From: Streptomyces sp. ISL-12
GTDB lineage: Bacteria > Actinomycetota > Actinomycetes > Streptomycetales > Streptomycetaceae
Assembly (NCBI RefSeq): GCF_018614415.1
Contig: NZ_JAGGOO010000020.1
Span: forward strand, 29,482-93,481
Length of the DNA: 64,000 bases
Direction of reading: 5' to 3'
The notes under the pieces were generated by a model. The model was given only the letters and a program-made list of their open reading frames with translations. It searched no databases and was not told where the DNA came from. Both the position numbers and the translations under genes were made by a program. Of this stretch, positions 18,290 through 31,648 are shown piece after piece (positions within the stretch are counted from its first letter, which is position 1; each line of letters opens with the position of its first letter).

Positions 18290-19555
18290 ATGTCGGTCAC
18301 CCACCCCCTGCACCACGAGGCCGACGCCATCGGCCGGCAGGACCCCGAGCTGGCCGAGATCCTGCTCGCCGAGCGCCGGCGGCAGGAGACCACCCTCCAG
18401 CTCATCGCCGCCGAGAACTTCACCTCGCCGGCCGTGCTGGCCGCGCTCGGCTCCCCGCTCGCCAACAAGTACGCCGAGGGCTACCCGGGCGCCCGGCACC
18501 ACGGCGGCTGCGAGCTGGTCGACCTCGCCGAGCGGCTCGCCGTCGAGCGGGCCACGGCCCTGTTCGGCGCCGCGCACGCCAATGTGCAGGCCCACTCCGG
18601 CTCCTCGGCGGTACTGGCCGCCTACGCGGCGCTGCTGCGCCCCGGGGACACCGTCCTTGCCCTCGGCCTGCCGCACGGCGGCCACCTCACCCACGGGTCG
18701 CCCGCCAACTTCTCCGGCCGCTGGTTCGACTTCGTCGGCTACGGCGTGGACGCGGAGACCGGCCTCGTCGACCACGACCAGGTGCGCGCCCTGGCCCGTA
18801 CCCACCGGCCCAAGGCGATCGTGTGCGGCTCGATCTCCTACCCCCGCCACCTCGACCACGCCTTCTTCCGCGAGGTCGCCGACGAGGTGGGCGCCTACCT
18901 CATCGCGGACGCCGCGCACCCGATCGGGCTGGTCGCCGGGGGAGTGGCGCCCAGTCCGGTGCCGTACGCCGACATCGTCTGCGCCACCACCCACAAGGTG
19001 CTGCGCGGACCGCGCGGCGGCATGCTGCTGTGCGGGAGCGAACTGGCCGAGCGGGTGGACCGGGCCGTCTTCCCGTTCACGCAGGGCGGCGCGCAGATGC
19101 ACACCATCGCGGCCAAGGCGGTCGCCTTCGGCGAGGCGGCGACCCCGGCCTTCGCGGCGTACGCCCGTCAGGTCGTCGCCAACGCCCGGGTGCTCGCCGA
19201 CCGGCTGGCCGCCGAGGGCCTGGCGGTGATCACCGGCGGCACGGACACCCACATGGTGACCGCCGACCCGGCCCCGCTCGGCGTCGACGGGCGCACCGCC
19301 CGGTCCCGGCTGGCGGCGGCCGGGATGGTCCTGGACTGCTGCGCGCTCCCGCACGGTTCGGCGGCGCCCGTCCTGGCCGCCGACGCGCGTGGCCTGCGGC
19401 TGGGTACCGCGGCGCTCACCACGCAGGGCATGCGGGAGGGCGAGATGCGGACCGTCGCCGGGCTGCTGGCCGGAGTGCTCACGGGCGGGACACGGGCCGT
19501 CCGGGCCCGCGACGAGGTCCGCGAGCTGGCCGCCGCGTTTCCGCCGTATCCGTGA
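18290..19555 (+). CDS. glyA: Serine hydroxymethyltransferase
   Basis: PLP- and tetrahydrofolate-dependent interconversion of serine and glycine, source of C1 units. The 421-residue protein has IAAENFTSPAV, the NKYAEGYPGARHHGGCE block, VQAHSGSSAVLAAY, and the PLP lysine Lys236 in the TTHKVLRGPRGG motif. From memory S. coelicolor has more than one glyA copy, and this one sits between tsaC and atp as SCO5364 does. Whether it is the main or a secondary copy cannot be told from the window. It may be read with the upstream tsaC-phosphatase pair (74-base gap). Confidence 0.93.
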   Translation: MSVTHPLHHEADAIGRQDPELAEILLAERRRQETTLQLIAAENFTSPAVLAALGSPLANKYAEGYPGARHHGGCELVDLAERLAVERATALFGAAHANVQAHSGSSAVLAAYAALLRPGDTVLALGLPHGGHLTHGSPANFSGRWFDFVGYGVDAETGLVDHDQVRALARTHRPKAIVCGSISYPRHLDHAFFREVADEVGAYLIADAAHPIGLVAGGVAPSPVPYADIVCATTHKVLRGPRGGMLLCGSELAERVDRAVFPFTQGGAQMHTIAAKAVAFGEAATPAFAAYARQVVANARVLADRLAAEGLAVITGGTDTHMVTADPAPLGVDGRTARSRLAAAGMVLDCCALPHGSAAPVLAADARGLRLGTAALTTQGMREGEMRTVAGLLAGVLTGGTRAVRARDEVRELAAAFPPYP

Positions 19556-19687
19556 AGAAGAGGGGTAGGCGCCCACAGGTGCACAGCCACCCGTGCAACC
19601 ATCGTCGCTACCCGGAAGTCCTCACCCGTATGCGCGCATCGCTAGGGTGTGGGCCTGGAATGGCCAGCGAGACCTGTGGGGAAGCCC

Positions 19688-21028
19688 GTGCGTGAATACC
19701 TCCTGACGCTCTGCATCACGGCCGCGGTGACGTATCTGCTCACAGGGCCGGTACGGAAGTTCGCGATCGTGGCGGGGGCGATGCCGGAGATCCGGGCCCG
19801 GGACGTGCACCGGGAACCCACTCCGCGGCTCGGCGGTATCGCCATGTTCTTCGGCCTGTGCGCGGGCATGCTGGTCGCCGACCACCTCACCAACCTCAAC
19901 GAGGTCTTCGAGACCTCCAACGAGCCGCGGGCGCTGCTGTCGGGCGCGGCCGTGATCTGGCTGATCGGCGTCCTGGACGACAAGTTCGAGATCGACGCCC
20001 TGATCAAGCTGGGCGCCCAGATGATCGCGGCGGGCGTGATGGTGGTGCAGGGTCTGACGATCCTGTGGCTGCCCATCCCGGGCGTGGGCAACGTGGCGCT
20101 GACCCAGTGGCAGGGCACCCTGCTGACCGTCGCCCTGGTCGTCATCACCATCAACGCGGTGAACTTCGTGGACGGCCTCGACGGACTGGCCGCCGGCATG
20201 GTGTGCATCGCGGCGGCGGCGTTCTTCATGTACGCCTACCGGATCTGGTACTCGTACGGCATCGAGGCCGCCGCCCCCGCCTCGCTGTTCGCGGCGATCC
20301 TGATGGGCATGTGCGTGGGCTTCCTGCCGCACAACATGCACCCCGCGCGGATCTTCATGGGCGACTCCGGCTCGATGCTGATCGGCCTGGTGCTGGCGGC
20401 CGGCGCGATCTCGGTGACGGGACAGGTCGACCCGGACGCGCTGAAGCTGTTCTCCGGCTCCGAGCGCAACACCGTGCACCAGATGGTGCCGGTCTACATC
20501 CCGCTGCTGATGCCGCTGACCATCATCGCCATCCCGGCCGCCGACCTGATCCTGGCCATCGTGCGGCGCACCTGGCGCGGCCAGTCGCCGTTCGCCGCGG
20601 ACCGGGGGCACCTGCACCACCGGCTCCTGGAGGTCGGGCACTCGCACAGCCGGGCCGTCCTCATCATGTACTTCTGGTCGGCGCTCATCGCCTTCGGCGC
20701 CCTGGCCTACTCGGTCAACTCGGCGTCGATGTGGATCGTGCTGGGCGTGGTCTTCCTCAGCGCGGTGGGCCTCGGGCTGCTCCTGCTGCCGCGGTTCACG
20801 CCGCGCGCCCCGCTGTGGGCGCAGCGCATCGTGCCGCCGCGCTACCGGAGGCGGGCGGTGGGCGCTCCGGCGGCCGGGGCGGCGCCCGGGCAGGACGTGC
20901 CCGACGCGGAGGGCGCCGACCGCGCCGACCGCGACGCCCCCGACGACCGGGTGCCGGCGGGTGTCTCCGGAGTCCCTGGCGTCAATGGCGCAACGGCCGT
21001 CGGCCCTCGTTCGCGGCTGCCAAGGTAA
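19688..21028 (+). CDS. MraY/WecA-type polyprenyl-phosphate sugar-phosphate transferase
   Basis: A 446-residue multi-pass membrane enzyme that loads a sugar-1-phosphate (probably GlcNAc-1-P) onto undecaprenyl/decaprenyl phosphate, starting wall glycopolymer synthesis. The signature motifs are REPTPRLGGIAMF near the N terminus, GVLDDKFEIDALIKLGAQ (Asp-Asp), NAVNFVDGLDGLAAG, and FMGDSGSMLIG, with about 11 membrane segments. DRGHLHHRLLEVGHSH is the His-rich loop of the WecA/TagO subfamily and distinguishes it from MraY. A Pro/Ala/Asp-rich cytosolic tail ends the protein. The GTG at 19688 follows GGGGAA. It lies directly upstream of atp, as in many actinobacteria. Confidence 0.9.
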   Translation: MREYLLTLCITAAVTYLLTGPVRKFAIVAGAMPEIRARDVHREPTPRLGGIAMFFGLCAGMLVADHLTNLNEVFETSNEPRALLSGAAVIWLIGVLDDKFEIDALIKLGAQMIAAGVMVVQGLTILWLPIPGVGNVALTQWQGTLLTVALVVITINAVNFVDGLDGLAAGMVCIAAAAFFMYAYRIWYSYGIEAAAPASLFAAILMGMCVGFLPHNMHPARIFMGDSGSMLIGLVLAAGAISVTGQVDPDALKLFSGSERNTVHQMVPVYIPLLMPLTIIAIPAADLILAIVRRTWRGQSPFAADRGHLHHRLLEVGHSHSRAVLIMYFWSALIAFGALAYSVNSASMWIVLGVVFLSAVGLGLLLLPRFTPRAPLWAQRIVPPRYRRRAVGAPAAGAAPGQDVPDAEGADRADRDAPDDRVPAGVSGVPGVNGATAVGPRSRLPR

Positions 21029-21055
21029 GAATCTGACTAGAGCATTGCCAACTCG

Positions 21056-21075
21056 TGGGGGAGCAAAGTTCCCCA
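21056..21075 (+). terminator. Short hairpin after the sugar transferase gene
   Basis: TGGGGGA pairs with TTCCCCA around a loop GCAAAG, 28 bases after the transferase stop codon. It may terminate or protect that transcript. Confidence 0.5.
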
Positions 21076-21114
21076 TTACCAGACAAGTCGGCGCTGTGCT
21101 TGCACAAACGCGCA

Positions 21115-21136
21115 CTGTCACCCTCATGTGTGACAG
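21115..21136. promoter_or_regulatory. CTGTCAC/GTGACAG inverted repeat upstream of atp
   Basis: A perfect 7-base inverted repeat (21115-21121 and 21130-21136) with an 8-base spacer, 180 bases before atpI. It may be an operator or an RNA hairpin; I cannot assign the binder. Confidence 0.35.
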
Positions 21137-21172
21137 CGAGCACACGCTCAGGTAAAGACCTCATCAAATAGT

Positions 21173-21190
21173 TTGTGATACGGTTCACGA
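21173..21190. promoter_or_regulatory. Rex-operator-like site upstream of the atp operon
   Basis: TTGTGATACGGTTCACGA matches both halves of the Streptomyces Rex operator (TGTGAAC...GTTCACA): TGTGA at 21174-21178 and GTTCAC at 21183-21188 in the proper register. Rex is the NADH/NAD+-sensing repressor of respiratory genes, and I recall the atp operon being listed among its targets in S. coelicolor. The site lies 127 bases before atpI. Confidence 0.65.
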
Positions 21191-21316
21191 GAACTCCCGG
21201 ATAGAGCCGAAGGGCCGCAGTGCGACGGTTCCTCGGCCGTGAGGACCCCACTCAGCCCGGGACTACGCTCGTCCATGACGACACCCTGCCCCCTGTGAAA
21301 AAGCGGAGTTGCCGCC

Positions 21317-21751
21317 ATGCCGTCCAATGACGTCCGGATCCTGCTCCAGGCCGCTGTGCCCACAGCTGCCGTCGGCGCCATCGCCGCCGTCGTCAGTGGT
21401 GTGGTCGCCGGTGGCAAGGGAGCGGTCGGGGCGATCGTCGCGACGCTGGTGGTCATCCTCTTCATGGGGATCGGTCTGTATGTCCTGCAGCGCACTGCCA
21501 AATCGCTTCCGCACCTTTTCCAGGCGATGGGCCTGATGCTCTACGCGGCACAGATCCTGCTGTTGTTCATCTTCCTCGCCGCGTTCAAGAACACGTCGCT
21601 GTTCAACCCCCGGTCTTTCGCGATCACGTTGGTTGTCGGCACCCTCGTGTGGATCGCGACCCAGACCCGCGCGCACATGAAGGCCAAGATCCTCTACGTC
21701 GAACCGGATTCGGCGGACGACAAGCCCCAGAAGACGGGGCATACGTCGTGA
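21317..21751 (+). CDS. atpI: ATP synthase-associated protein I
   Basis: A 144-residue membrane protein with four hydrophobic segments (about 10-32, 36-56, 72-95, 101-118) and a hydrophilic C terminus. It is the first gene of the ATP synthase operon. In other bacteria AtpI assists assembly of the c-ring or Na+/Mg2+ handling and is not part of the finished enzyme. Sequence conservation in this family is low, and the call relies on size, topology and its place before atpB. Confidence 0.82.
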   Translation: MPSNDVRILLQAAVPTAAVGAIAAVVSGVVAGGKGAVGAIVATLVVILFMGIGLYVLQRTAKSLPHLFQAMGLMLYAAQILLLFIFLAAFKNTSLFNPRSFAITLVVGTLVWIATQTRAHMKAKILYVEPDSADDKPQKTGHTS

Positions 21752-21976
21752 GGGGTAGGGCCGGGATAAAGAGGCATGTGAAGTCCTGCTATCGTCCGGT
21801 GCCAACTGCGGCATCGCGGGCGCGGGCATCTCAGCTGACGCCTGCTCATTCGCGAGGCGAGATGCCCCACAGCCGCCCCCACATCCGTAACACCAGTCCC
21901 GTGCCGAACCGCGGCCCCGCGCCGCGCCGACACAACGAGGTTGCCGTACCCATGCGCCACGATGAAGGAGCCCGCG

Positions 21977-22807
21977 GTGAGTGCTGACCCGACGCAGGTG
22001 CTCGCCTTCGAGACCGACTGCCACCTCTTCGACGGGTGTGGCTTCGACACAGTCTCTCCGGGCCTGCACTCGTTCCTGTTCGAGCCGCTCATGGGCGACG
22101 CGGACGGCGGCGGCTTCTACTTCAACAAGCCGATGCTGCTGGCGTTGCTCGGTTCGGTCATCATCGTCGGGTTCTTCTGGGCCGCCTTCGCCCGCCCGAA
22201 GGTCGTCCCGGGCAAGCTCCAGATGGTCGCCGAGGCCGGCTACGACTTCATCCGCCGCGGCGTGGTCTACGAGACCATCGGCAAGCGGGAGGGCGAGAAG
22301 TACGTCCCGCTGATCGTCTCGCTGTTCTTCTTCGTCTGGATGATGAACCTCTGGTCGGTCATCCCGGTCGCCCAGTTCCCGGTCACCTCGATCATCGCCT
22401 ACCCGATGGTCCTGGCCGCGATCGTCTACATCCTGTGGGTCTCGCTCACCTTCAAGAGGCACGGCTTCGTCGGCTTCTTCAAGAACGTCACCGGTTACGA
22501 CAAGTCCCTCGGCGCGGTGCTCCCGCTGGCCATGACGATCGAGTTCTTCTCGAACCTGATCGTCCGCCCGTTCACCCACGCCGTGCGTCTCTTCGCGAAC
22601 ATGTTCGCCGGCCACACCCTGCTGGTGCTGTTCACGATCGCGACCTGGTACATGCTGAACGGCATCGGCATCGCCTACTCCGGCGTCTCGTTCGTCATGA
22701 CCATCGTCATGACCGCCTTCGAGCTCTTCATCCAGGCAGTCCAGGCCTATGTCTTCGTCCTGCTGACCTGCTCCTACATCCAGGGCGCGCTCGCCGAGCA
22801 CCACTGA
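21977..22807 (+). CDS. atpB: ATP synthase F0 subunit a
   Basis: The stator proton-channel subunit next to the c-ring. The 276-residue, multi-pass protein contains the essential Arg in the NLIVRPFTHAVRLFANMFAGH segment and the conserved IQAVQAYVFVLLT helix. The GTG at 21977 is chosen because AAGGAG ends six bases before it; an ATG at 21962 would place that site inside the coding sequence. The N terminus is periplasm-facing and hydrophilic, as in other actinobacterial a subunits. Confidence 0.95.
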   Translation: MSADPTQVLAFETDCHLFDGCGFDTVSPGLHSFLFEPLMGDADGGGFYFNKPMLLALLGSVIIVGFFWAAFARPKVVPGKLQMVAEAGYDFIRRGVVYETIGKREGEKYVPLIVSLFFFVWMMNLWSVIPVAQFPVTSIIAYPMVLAAIVYILWVSLTFKRHGFVGFFKNVTGYDKSLGAVLPLAMTIEFFSNLIVRPFTHAVRLFANMFAGHTLLVLFTIATWYMLNGIGIAYSGVSFVMTIVMTAFELFIQAVQAYVFVLLTCSYIQGALAEHH

Positions 22808-22858
22808 GCGTCCCGGCTCGCCCCAGCCGTCCGGTGGCCAACCCCCACCGGTCCGTAA

Positions 22859-23101
<243 letters not shown>

Positions 23102-23141
23102 GACGGCCTGACGACCGACTCTTTCGACGAAAGGCACTGAT

Positions 23142-23693
23142 GTGAACCCCGCCCTGGTTTTCCTGGCGGCTGAGGGTGAGAAGGAGAACCCCCTCATCCC
23201 GCCGTGGCCGGAGCTCGTCATCGGCCTGATCGCCTTCGTCATCGTCTTCGGCTTCCTCGCCAAGAAGCTCCTCCCGAACATCAACAAGGTTCTGGACGAG
23301 CGTCGTGAGGCCATCGAGGGCGGTATCGAGAAGGCCGAGGCCGCGCAGACCGAGGCCCAGAGCGTCCTCGAGCAGTACAAGGCCCAGCTGGCCGAGGCCC
23401 GGCACGAGGCCGCGCGCCTGCGCCAGGAGGCGCAGGAGCAGGGCGCCACGCTCATCGCCGAGATGCGCGCGGAAGGCCAGCGGCAGCGTGAGGAGATCAT
23501 CGCCGCCGGTCACGCCCAGATCGAGGCCGACCGCAAGGCCGCCGCGTCCGCGCTGCGGCAGGACGTCGGCAAGCTCGCCACGGAGCTGGCCGGCAAGCTG
23601 GTCGGCGAGTCCCTGGAGGACCACGCCCGCCAGAGCCGCGTCATCGACCGCTTCCTCGATGACCTCGAGGAGAAGGCAGAGGCGACCCGATGA
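23142..23693 (+). CDS. atpF: ATP synthase F0 subunit b
   Basis: The peripheral stalk subunit that holds F1 against rotation. The 183-residue protein has one membrane helix (about 20-40, ELVIGLIAFVIVFGFLA) followed by a long charged coiled coil rich in Ala, Glu and Arg. The GTG start follows AAAGG. Its stop overlaps the atpH ATG (ATGA), implying coupled translation. Confidence 0.95.
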   Translation: MNPALVFLAAEGEKENPLIPPWPELVIGLIAFVIVFGFLAKKLLPNINKVLDERREAIEGGIEKAEAAQTEAQSVLEQYKAQLAEARHEAARLRQEAQEQGATLIAEMRAEGQRQREEIIAAGHAQIEADRKAAASALRQDVGKLATELAGKLVGESLEDHARQSRVIDRFLDDLEEKAEATR

Positions 23694-24505
23694 ACGGAGC
23701 GAGCCGCGAGGCCCTGGCCGCCGCACGCGAGCGTCTCGACGCGCTGACGGACTCCACGTCCGTGGACGCCGGCTCGCTCGCCGACGAGCTGGCCTCCGTC
23801 ACCGCGCTGCTCCACCGCGAGGTGGGCCTGCGCCGGGTCCTCACCGACCCGGCGCAGACCGGCGAGGCCAAGGCCCAGCTCGTGCAGCGCCTCCTCGGCA
23901 CCCAGGTCAGCGGCACCGCCGCCGACCTGGTGTCCGGCCTGGTGCGCTCCCGCTGGTCGCAGTCGCGCGACCTGGTGGACGCCCTGGAGGAACTGGCGGA
24001 CACCGCCGACCTCACCGCCGCGGAGAAGAACGGCACCCTCGACGACGTCGAGGACGAGCTGTTCCGGTTCGGGCGGATCGTCTCCTCCAGCACGGAGCTG
24101 CGGGCCGCGCTGACCGACCGCAAGGCCACCGCCCCGGCCAAGGCCGCGCTGCTGCGCAGCCTGCTCGGGGGCCGGGCCAAGCCGGTCACGGAACGGCTGG
24201 TCACGCGCCTTGTGACCGCGGCGCGAGGACGTAGCCTGGAGACGGGCCTCGAGTCCCTGTCCAAGCTCGCCGCCGAACGCCGTAACCGCATGGTCGCCGT
24301 CGTCACCTCGGCGGTCCCGCTGAGCGACCCGCAGAAGCAGCGCCTCGGCGCCGCCCTCGCGAAGCTCTACGGCCGCCCGATGCACCTCAACCTCGACGTG
24401 GACCCCGGGGTCGTCGGCGGGATCCAGGTGCAGGTCGGTGACGAGGTCATCAACGGCTCCATCGCGGACCGCCTCGCCGAGGCCGGCCGCCGCCTGGCGG
24501 GCTGA
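23690..24505 (+). CDS. atpH: ATP synthase F1 subunit delta
   Basis: Links the peripheral stalk to the top of the alpha3beta3 head. At 271 residues it is about 90 longer than the E. coli subunit, as is normal for Streptomyces. The C-terminal signature reads LDVDPGVVGGIQVQVGDEVINGSI. It overlaps atpF by four bases. A 153-base gap with hairpins separates it from atpA. Confidence 0.94.
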   Translation: MNGASREALAAARERLDALTDSTSVDAGSLADELASVTALLHREVGLRRVLTDPAQTGEAKAQLVQRLLGTQVSGTAADLVSGLVRSRWSQSRDLVDALEELADTADLTAAEKNGTLDDVEDELFRFGRIVSSSTELRAALTDRKATAPAKAALLRSLLGGRAKPVTERLVTRLVTAARGRSLETGLESLSKLAAERRNRMVAVVTSAVPLSDPQKQRLGAALAKLYGRPMHLNLDVDPGVVGGIQVQVGDEVINGSIADRLAEAGRRLAG

Positions 24506-24509
24506 ACAG

Positions 24510-24620
24510 CAACTTCATAGCAGTACCAGCAGTACGAGCAGTACGTACGTGTACCTACGGCCCGGTTGGGCCGTGCAGAGGATTCACCTCTTTCGGGGGG
24601 GAGTCCCCATCCCCCCAAAG
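24510..24620 (+). promoter_or_regulatory. Repeats and two hairpins between atpH and atpA
   Basis: A run of AGCAGTAC-like units (24519-24545) is followed by ACGGCCC-GGTT-GGGCCGT (24557-24574) and by a longer stem in which CTTTCGGGGGG (24590-24600) faces CCCCCCAAAG (24611-24620). This is the largest gap inside the atp operon before atpC. mRNA processing or differential stability between the F0/delta part and the alpha-gamma-beta part is a plausible purpose; that is inference. Confidence 0.5.
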
Positions 24621-24658
24621 TGAAACTTCGGGCCCAACAAGGAGAGCAGGGAACCCAG

Positions 24659-26251
24659 ATGGCGGAGCTCACGATCCGGCCGGAGGAGATCCGGGACGCA
24701 CTGGAGACCTTCGTCCAGTCGTACAAGCCGGACGCGGCCTCGCGCGAGGAGGTCGGTACGGTCACCCTTGCCGGCGACGGCATCGCGAGGGTCGAGGGTC
24801 TTCCCTCGGCCATGGCCAACGAACTGCTGAAGTTCGAGGACGGCACCCTCGGCCTCGCGCTCAACCTCGAAGAGCGCGAGATCGGTGCCATCGTCCTCGG
24901 TGAGTTCAGCGGCATCGAGGAGGGCCAGCCGGTCACCCGCACCGGAGAGGTCCTCTCCGTCGCGGTCGGCGAGGGCTACCTCGGCCGCGTGGTCGACCCC
25001 CTCGGCAACCCGATCGACGGCCTCGGCGAGATCGAGACGTCCGGTCGCCGCGCCCTCGAACTGCAGGCCCCCACGGTCATGCAGCGCAAGTCGGTGCACG
25101 AGCCGATGGAGACCGGCTACAAGGCCGTCGACGCCATGACGCCGGTCGGCCGCGGCCAGCGTCAGCTGATCATCGGCGACCGCCAGACCGGCAAGACCGC
25201 CCTGGCCGTCGACACGATCATCAACCAGCGCGACAACTGGCGCTCGGGCGACCCGAAGAAGCAGGTCCGCTGCATCTACGTCGCCATCGGCCAGAAGGGC
25301 TCCACCATCGCGTCGGTCCGCCGCGCGCTGGAGGAGAACGGCGCGCTGGAGTACACGACCATCGTCGCCGCCCCGGCCTCCGACCCGGCCGGCTTCAAGT
25401 ACCTCGCGCCGTACACCGGCTCGGCCATCGGCCAGCAGTGGATGTACGAGGGCAAGCACGTCCTGATCATCTTCGACGACCTGTCGAAGCAGGCCGACGC
25501 CTACCGCGCCGTCTCCCTGCTGCTGCGCCGCCCGCCGGGCCGCGAGGCCTACCCGGGTGACGTCTTCTACCTGCACTCCCGTCTGCTGGAGCGCTGCGCC
25601 AAGCTCTCCGACGACATGGGCGCGGGTTCGATGACCGGTCTGCCGATCGTCGAGACCAAGGCCAACGACGTCTCGGCGTTCATCCCGACCAACGTCATCT
25701 CCATCACCGACGGCCAGTGCTTCCTGGAGTCGGACCTCTTCAACGCCGGTCAGCGCCCCGCGCTGAACGTCGGTATCTCCGTCTCCCGAGTCGGTGGTTC
25801 CGCGCAGCACAAGGCGATGAAGCAGGTCTCCGGCCGGCTCCGCGTGGACCTCGCCCAGTTCCGTGAGCTGGAGGCGTTCGCCGCCTTCGGTTCCGACCTG
25901 GACGCCGCGTCCAAGGCGCAGCTGGAGCGCGGCCAGCGCATGGTCGAGCTGCTCAAGCAGAACCAGTACGAGCCGATGTCCACCGAGGACCAGGTCGTCT
26001 CCGTCTGGGCCGGCACCACCGGCCGCATGGACGACGTGCCGGTCGCCGACATCCGCCGCTTCGAGAAGGAGCTCCTGGAGTACCTGCACCGCAAGGAGCA
26101 GGGCCTCATGACCTCCATCCGCGAGGGCGGCAAGATGTCGGACGACACCCTGCAGGCCGTCGGCGACGCCGTCGCGGCGTTCAAGAAGCAGTTCGAGACC
26201 TCGGACGGCAAGCTGCTCGGCGAGGACGCTCCGGCCGCCTCCGCCAAGTGA
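24659..26251 (+). CDS. atpA: ATP synthase F1 subunit alpha
   Basis: The non-catalytic nucleotide-binding subunit of the F1 head. The 530-residue protein has an N-terminal beta-barrel domain, the P-loop [10 protein letters not shown], the Walker B region [12 protein letters not shown], and the alpha-subunit signature [17 protein letters not shown]. The ATG at 24659 follows AAGGAGAGCAGGG; the reading frame is open further upstream but that part shows no family resemblance. It is 21 bases from atpG. Confidence 0.97.
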   Translation: MAELTIRPEEIRDALETFVQSYKPDAASREEVGTVTLAGDGIARVEGLPSAMANELLKFEDGTLGLALNLEEREIGAIVLGEFSGIEEGQPVTRTGEVLSVAVGEGYLGRVVDPLGNPIDGLGEIETSGRRALELQAPTVMQRKSVHEPMETGYKAVDAMTPVGRGQRQLIIGDRQTGKTALAVDTIINQRDNWRSGDPKKQVRCIYVAIGQKGSTIASVRRALEENGALEYTTIVAAPASDPAGFKYLAPYTGSAIGQQWMYEGKHVLIIFDDLSKQADAYRAVSLLLRRPPGREAYPGDVFYLHSRLLERCAKLSDDMGAGSMTGLPIVETKANDVSAFIPTNVISITDGQCFLESDLFNAGQRPALNVGISVSRVGGSAQHKAMKQVSGRLRVDLAQFRELEAFAAFGSDLDAASKAQLERGQRMVELLKQNQYEPMSTEDQVVSVWAGTTGRMDDVPVADIRRFEKELLEYLHRKEQGLMTSIREGGKMSDDTLQAVGDAVAAFKKQFETSDGKLLGEDAPAASAK

Positions 26252-26272
26252 CGTAAGGAAGGGACCTGACTC

Positions 26273-28626
<2,354 letters not shown>

Positions 28627-28652
28627 CCCCGGCTGCCGCGTGAGTGAACGAG

Positions 28653-28681
28653 TGAGGGGGCGGGCGCGTCCCGCCCCCTCA
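28653..28681 (+). terminator. Strong GC hairpin between atpD and atpC
   Basis: TGAGGGGGCGGG and CCCGCCCCCTCA form a 12-base perfect stem around a GCGCG-type loop, 28 bases after the atpD stop. It may end a fraction of atp transcripts, lowering epsilon expression relative to beta, or act as a stabilising 3' end after processing. Confidence 0.65.
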
Positions 28682-28748
28682 CTCACGCCCCTTAGACTTG
28701 TAACCAACACCCGGCACACCCGCCGGGTGGTGACCCGAGGAGCCACCC

Positions 28749-29123
28749 TTGGCTGCTGAGCTGCACGTCGCGCTGGTCGCGGCCGACCGAGAGGTCTGGT
28801 CCGGCGAGGCCACCCTGGTCGTCGCGCGCACCACGTCCGGCGACATCGGCGTCATGCCCGGTCACCAGCCGCTGCTCGGTGTGCTGGAGTCGGGCCCGGT
28901 GACCATCCGTACGAGTGACGGCGGGACCGTCGTCGCGGCGGTGCACGGCGGTTTCATCTCGTTCGCCGACGACAAGCTGTCGCTGCTGGCCGAGATCGCC
29001 GAACTGTCGGACGAGATCGACGTCCAGCGCGCGGAGCGGGAACTGGAGCGCGCCAAGGCGGAGGGCGACGCCTCCGCCGAGCGCCGCGCGGACGTCCGAC
29101 TGCGGGCGGCGTCGGCGCGCTGA
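28749..29123 (+). CDS. atpC: ATP synthase F1 subunit epsilon
   Basis: Binds gamma at the foot of the rotor and restrains ATP hydrolysis. The 124-residue protein has the N-terminal beta-sandwich (VALVAADREVWSGEA, TSGDIGVMPGHQPLLGVL) and a short C-terminal helical part (IDVQRAERELERAKAE). The TTG at 28749 is preceded by GAGGAG. It closes the atp operon before a long hairpin. Confidence 0.94.
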   Translation: MAAELHVALVAADREVWSGEATLVVARTTSGDIGVMPGHQPLLGVLESGPVTIRTSDGGTVVAAVHGGFISFADDKLSLLAEIAELSDEIDVQRAERELERAKAEGDASAERRADVRLRAASAR

Positions 29124-29148
29124 ACCTGGGCGCCGTGCTATGACGTGA

Positions 29149-29196
29149 CTCAGCCGCGGCTGGGACCGGAGCGATCCGGACCCGGCCGCGGCTGAG
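29149..29196 (+). terminator. Long hairpin ending the atp operon
   Basis: CTCAGCCGCGGC (29149-29160) pairs perfectly with GCCGCGGCTGAG (29185-29196); the intervening bases form a second stem (CGGA-GCGA-TCCG). It lies 25 bases after the atpC stop. Confidence 0.8.
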
Positions 29197-29245
29197 GCAG
29201 ATGTGGATGTTTTTACGTTCCGTTACCTAGGAGACGAGGAGGTCG

Positions 29246-29698
29246 GTGCCGGTGGTCCTCGCTCTGACTGTGTGCGGAATCGTCATCGCCGTCGTGGTGG
29301 TGGGACTCTTCGTCTTCGGCCTGCGCCGCCGGCTGATCCAGCGCTCGGGCGGCACCTTCGACTGCTCCCTGCGCTGGGACGCCCCCGAAGAGGGCGGCGG
29401 CGACGGCAAGGGCTGGGCCTACGGCGTCTGCCGCTACAACGGTGACCGTGTGGAGTGGTACCGCGTCTTCTCGTACTCCCCCCGTCCGCGCCGTGTCCTG
29501 GAACGCGGCTCGATCGAGGTGGCGGGCCGCCGCCTCCCCGACGGGGAGGAGGAGCTGGCCCTGCTCTCCGACGCCGTGGTCCTCGCGTGCGTGCACCGGG
29601 GGACACGGCTGGAACTGGCGATGAGCGAAGACGCGCTGACCGGGTTCCTCGCGTGGCTGGAGGCAGCCCCGCCCGGTCAGCGAGTGAATGTGGCGTAG
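29246..29698 (+). CDS. DUF2550 family membrane-anchored protein
   Basis: 150 residues: an N-terminal membrane helix (about 2-24, LALTVCGIVIAVVVVGLFVFG), a basic stretch (RRRLIQR), then a small soluble domain with GTFDCSLRW and a W-Y-rich core (GWAYGVCRYNGDRVEWYRVFS). The family is conserved next to atpC in actinobacteria and has no established function; the domain resembles a PH-like fold in outline, which I cannot prove. GTG at 29246 follows GAGGAGG. The stop codon lies inside the loop of a perfect hairpin. Confidence 0.8.
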   Translation: MPVVLALTVCGIVIAVVVVGLFVFGLRRRLIQRSGGTFDCSLRWDAPEEGGGDGKGWAYGVCRYNGDRVEWYRVFSYSPRPRRVLERGSIEVAGRRLPDGEEELALLSDAVVLACVHRGTRLELAMSEDALTGFLAWLEAAPPGQRVNVA

Positions 29699-29734
29699 CC
29701 ACATTCACTCTCCCCCGGACGAAGTCTGGGGGAG
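29684..29734. terminator. Double hairpin between DUF2550 gene and chiC
   Basis: GTGAATGTGGC (29684-29694) pairs perfectly with GCCACATTCAC (29698-29708), and the TAG stop of the DUF2550 gene is in its loop. Immediately next, CTCCCCC (29710-29716) pairs with GGGGGAG (29728-29734). The two genes converge here, so the structure probably stops transcription from both sides. Confidence 0.8.
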
Positions 29735-29758
29735 CGTCAACGTCGCTTAGCAGGTCTT

Positions 29759-31585
<1,827 letters not shown>

Positions 31586-31648
31586 GTGCGCCTCCCTTGT
31601 ATGGGGGATGTCGTGGGCATGCCTGACCGACAGGCCCGCAGTGCCGCG

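Noticed and set aside
24519..24560. CRISPR-like or transposon-end origin for the AGCAGTAC repeats
   Set aside because: The units are short, imperfect and without unique spacers, and no transposase or target-site duplication is present.
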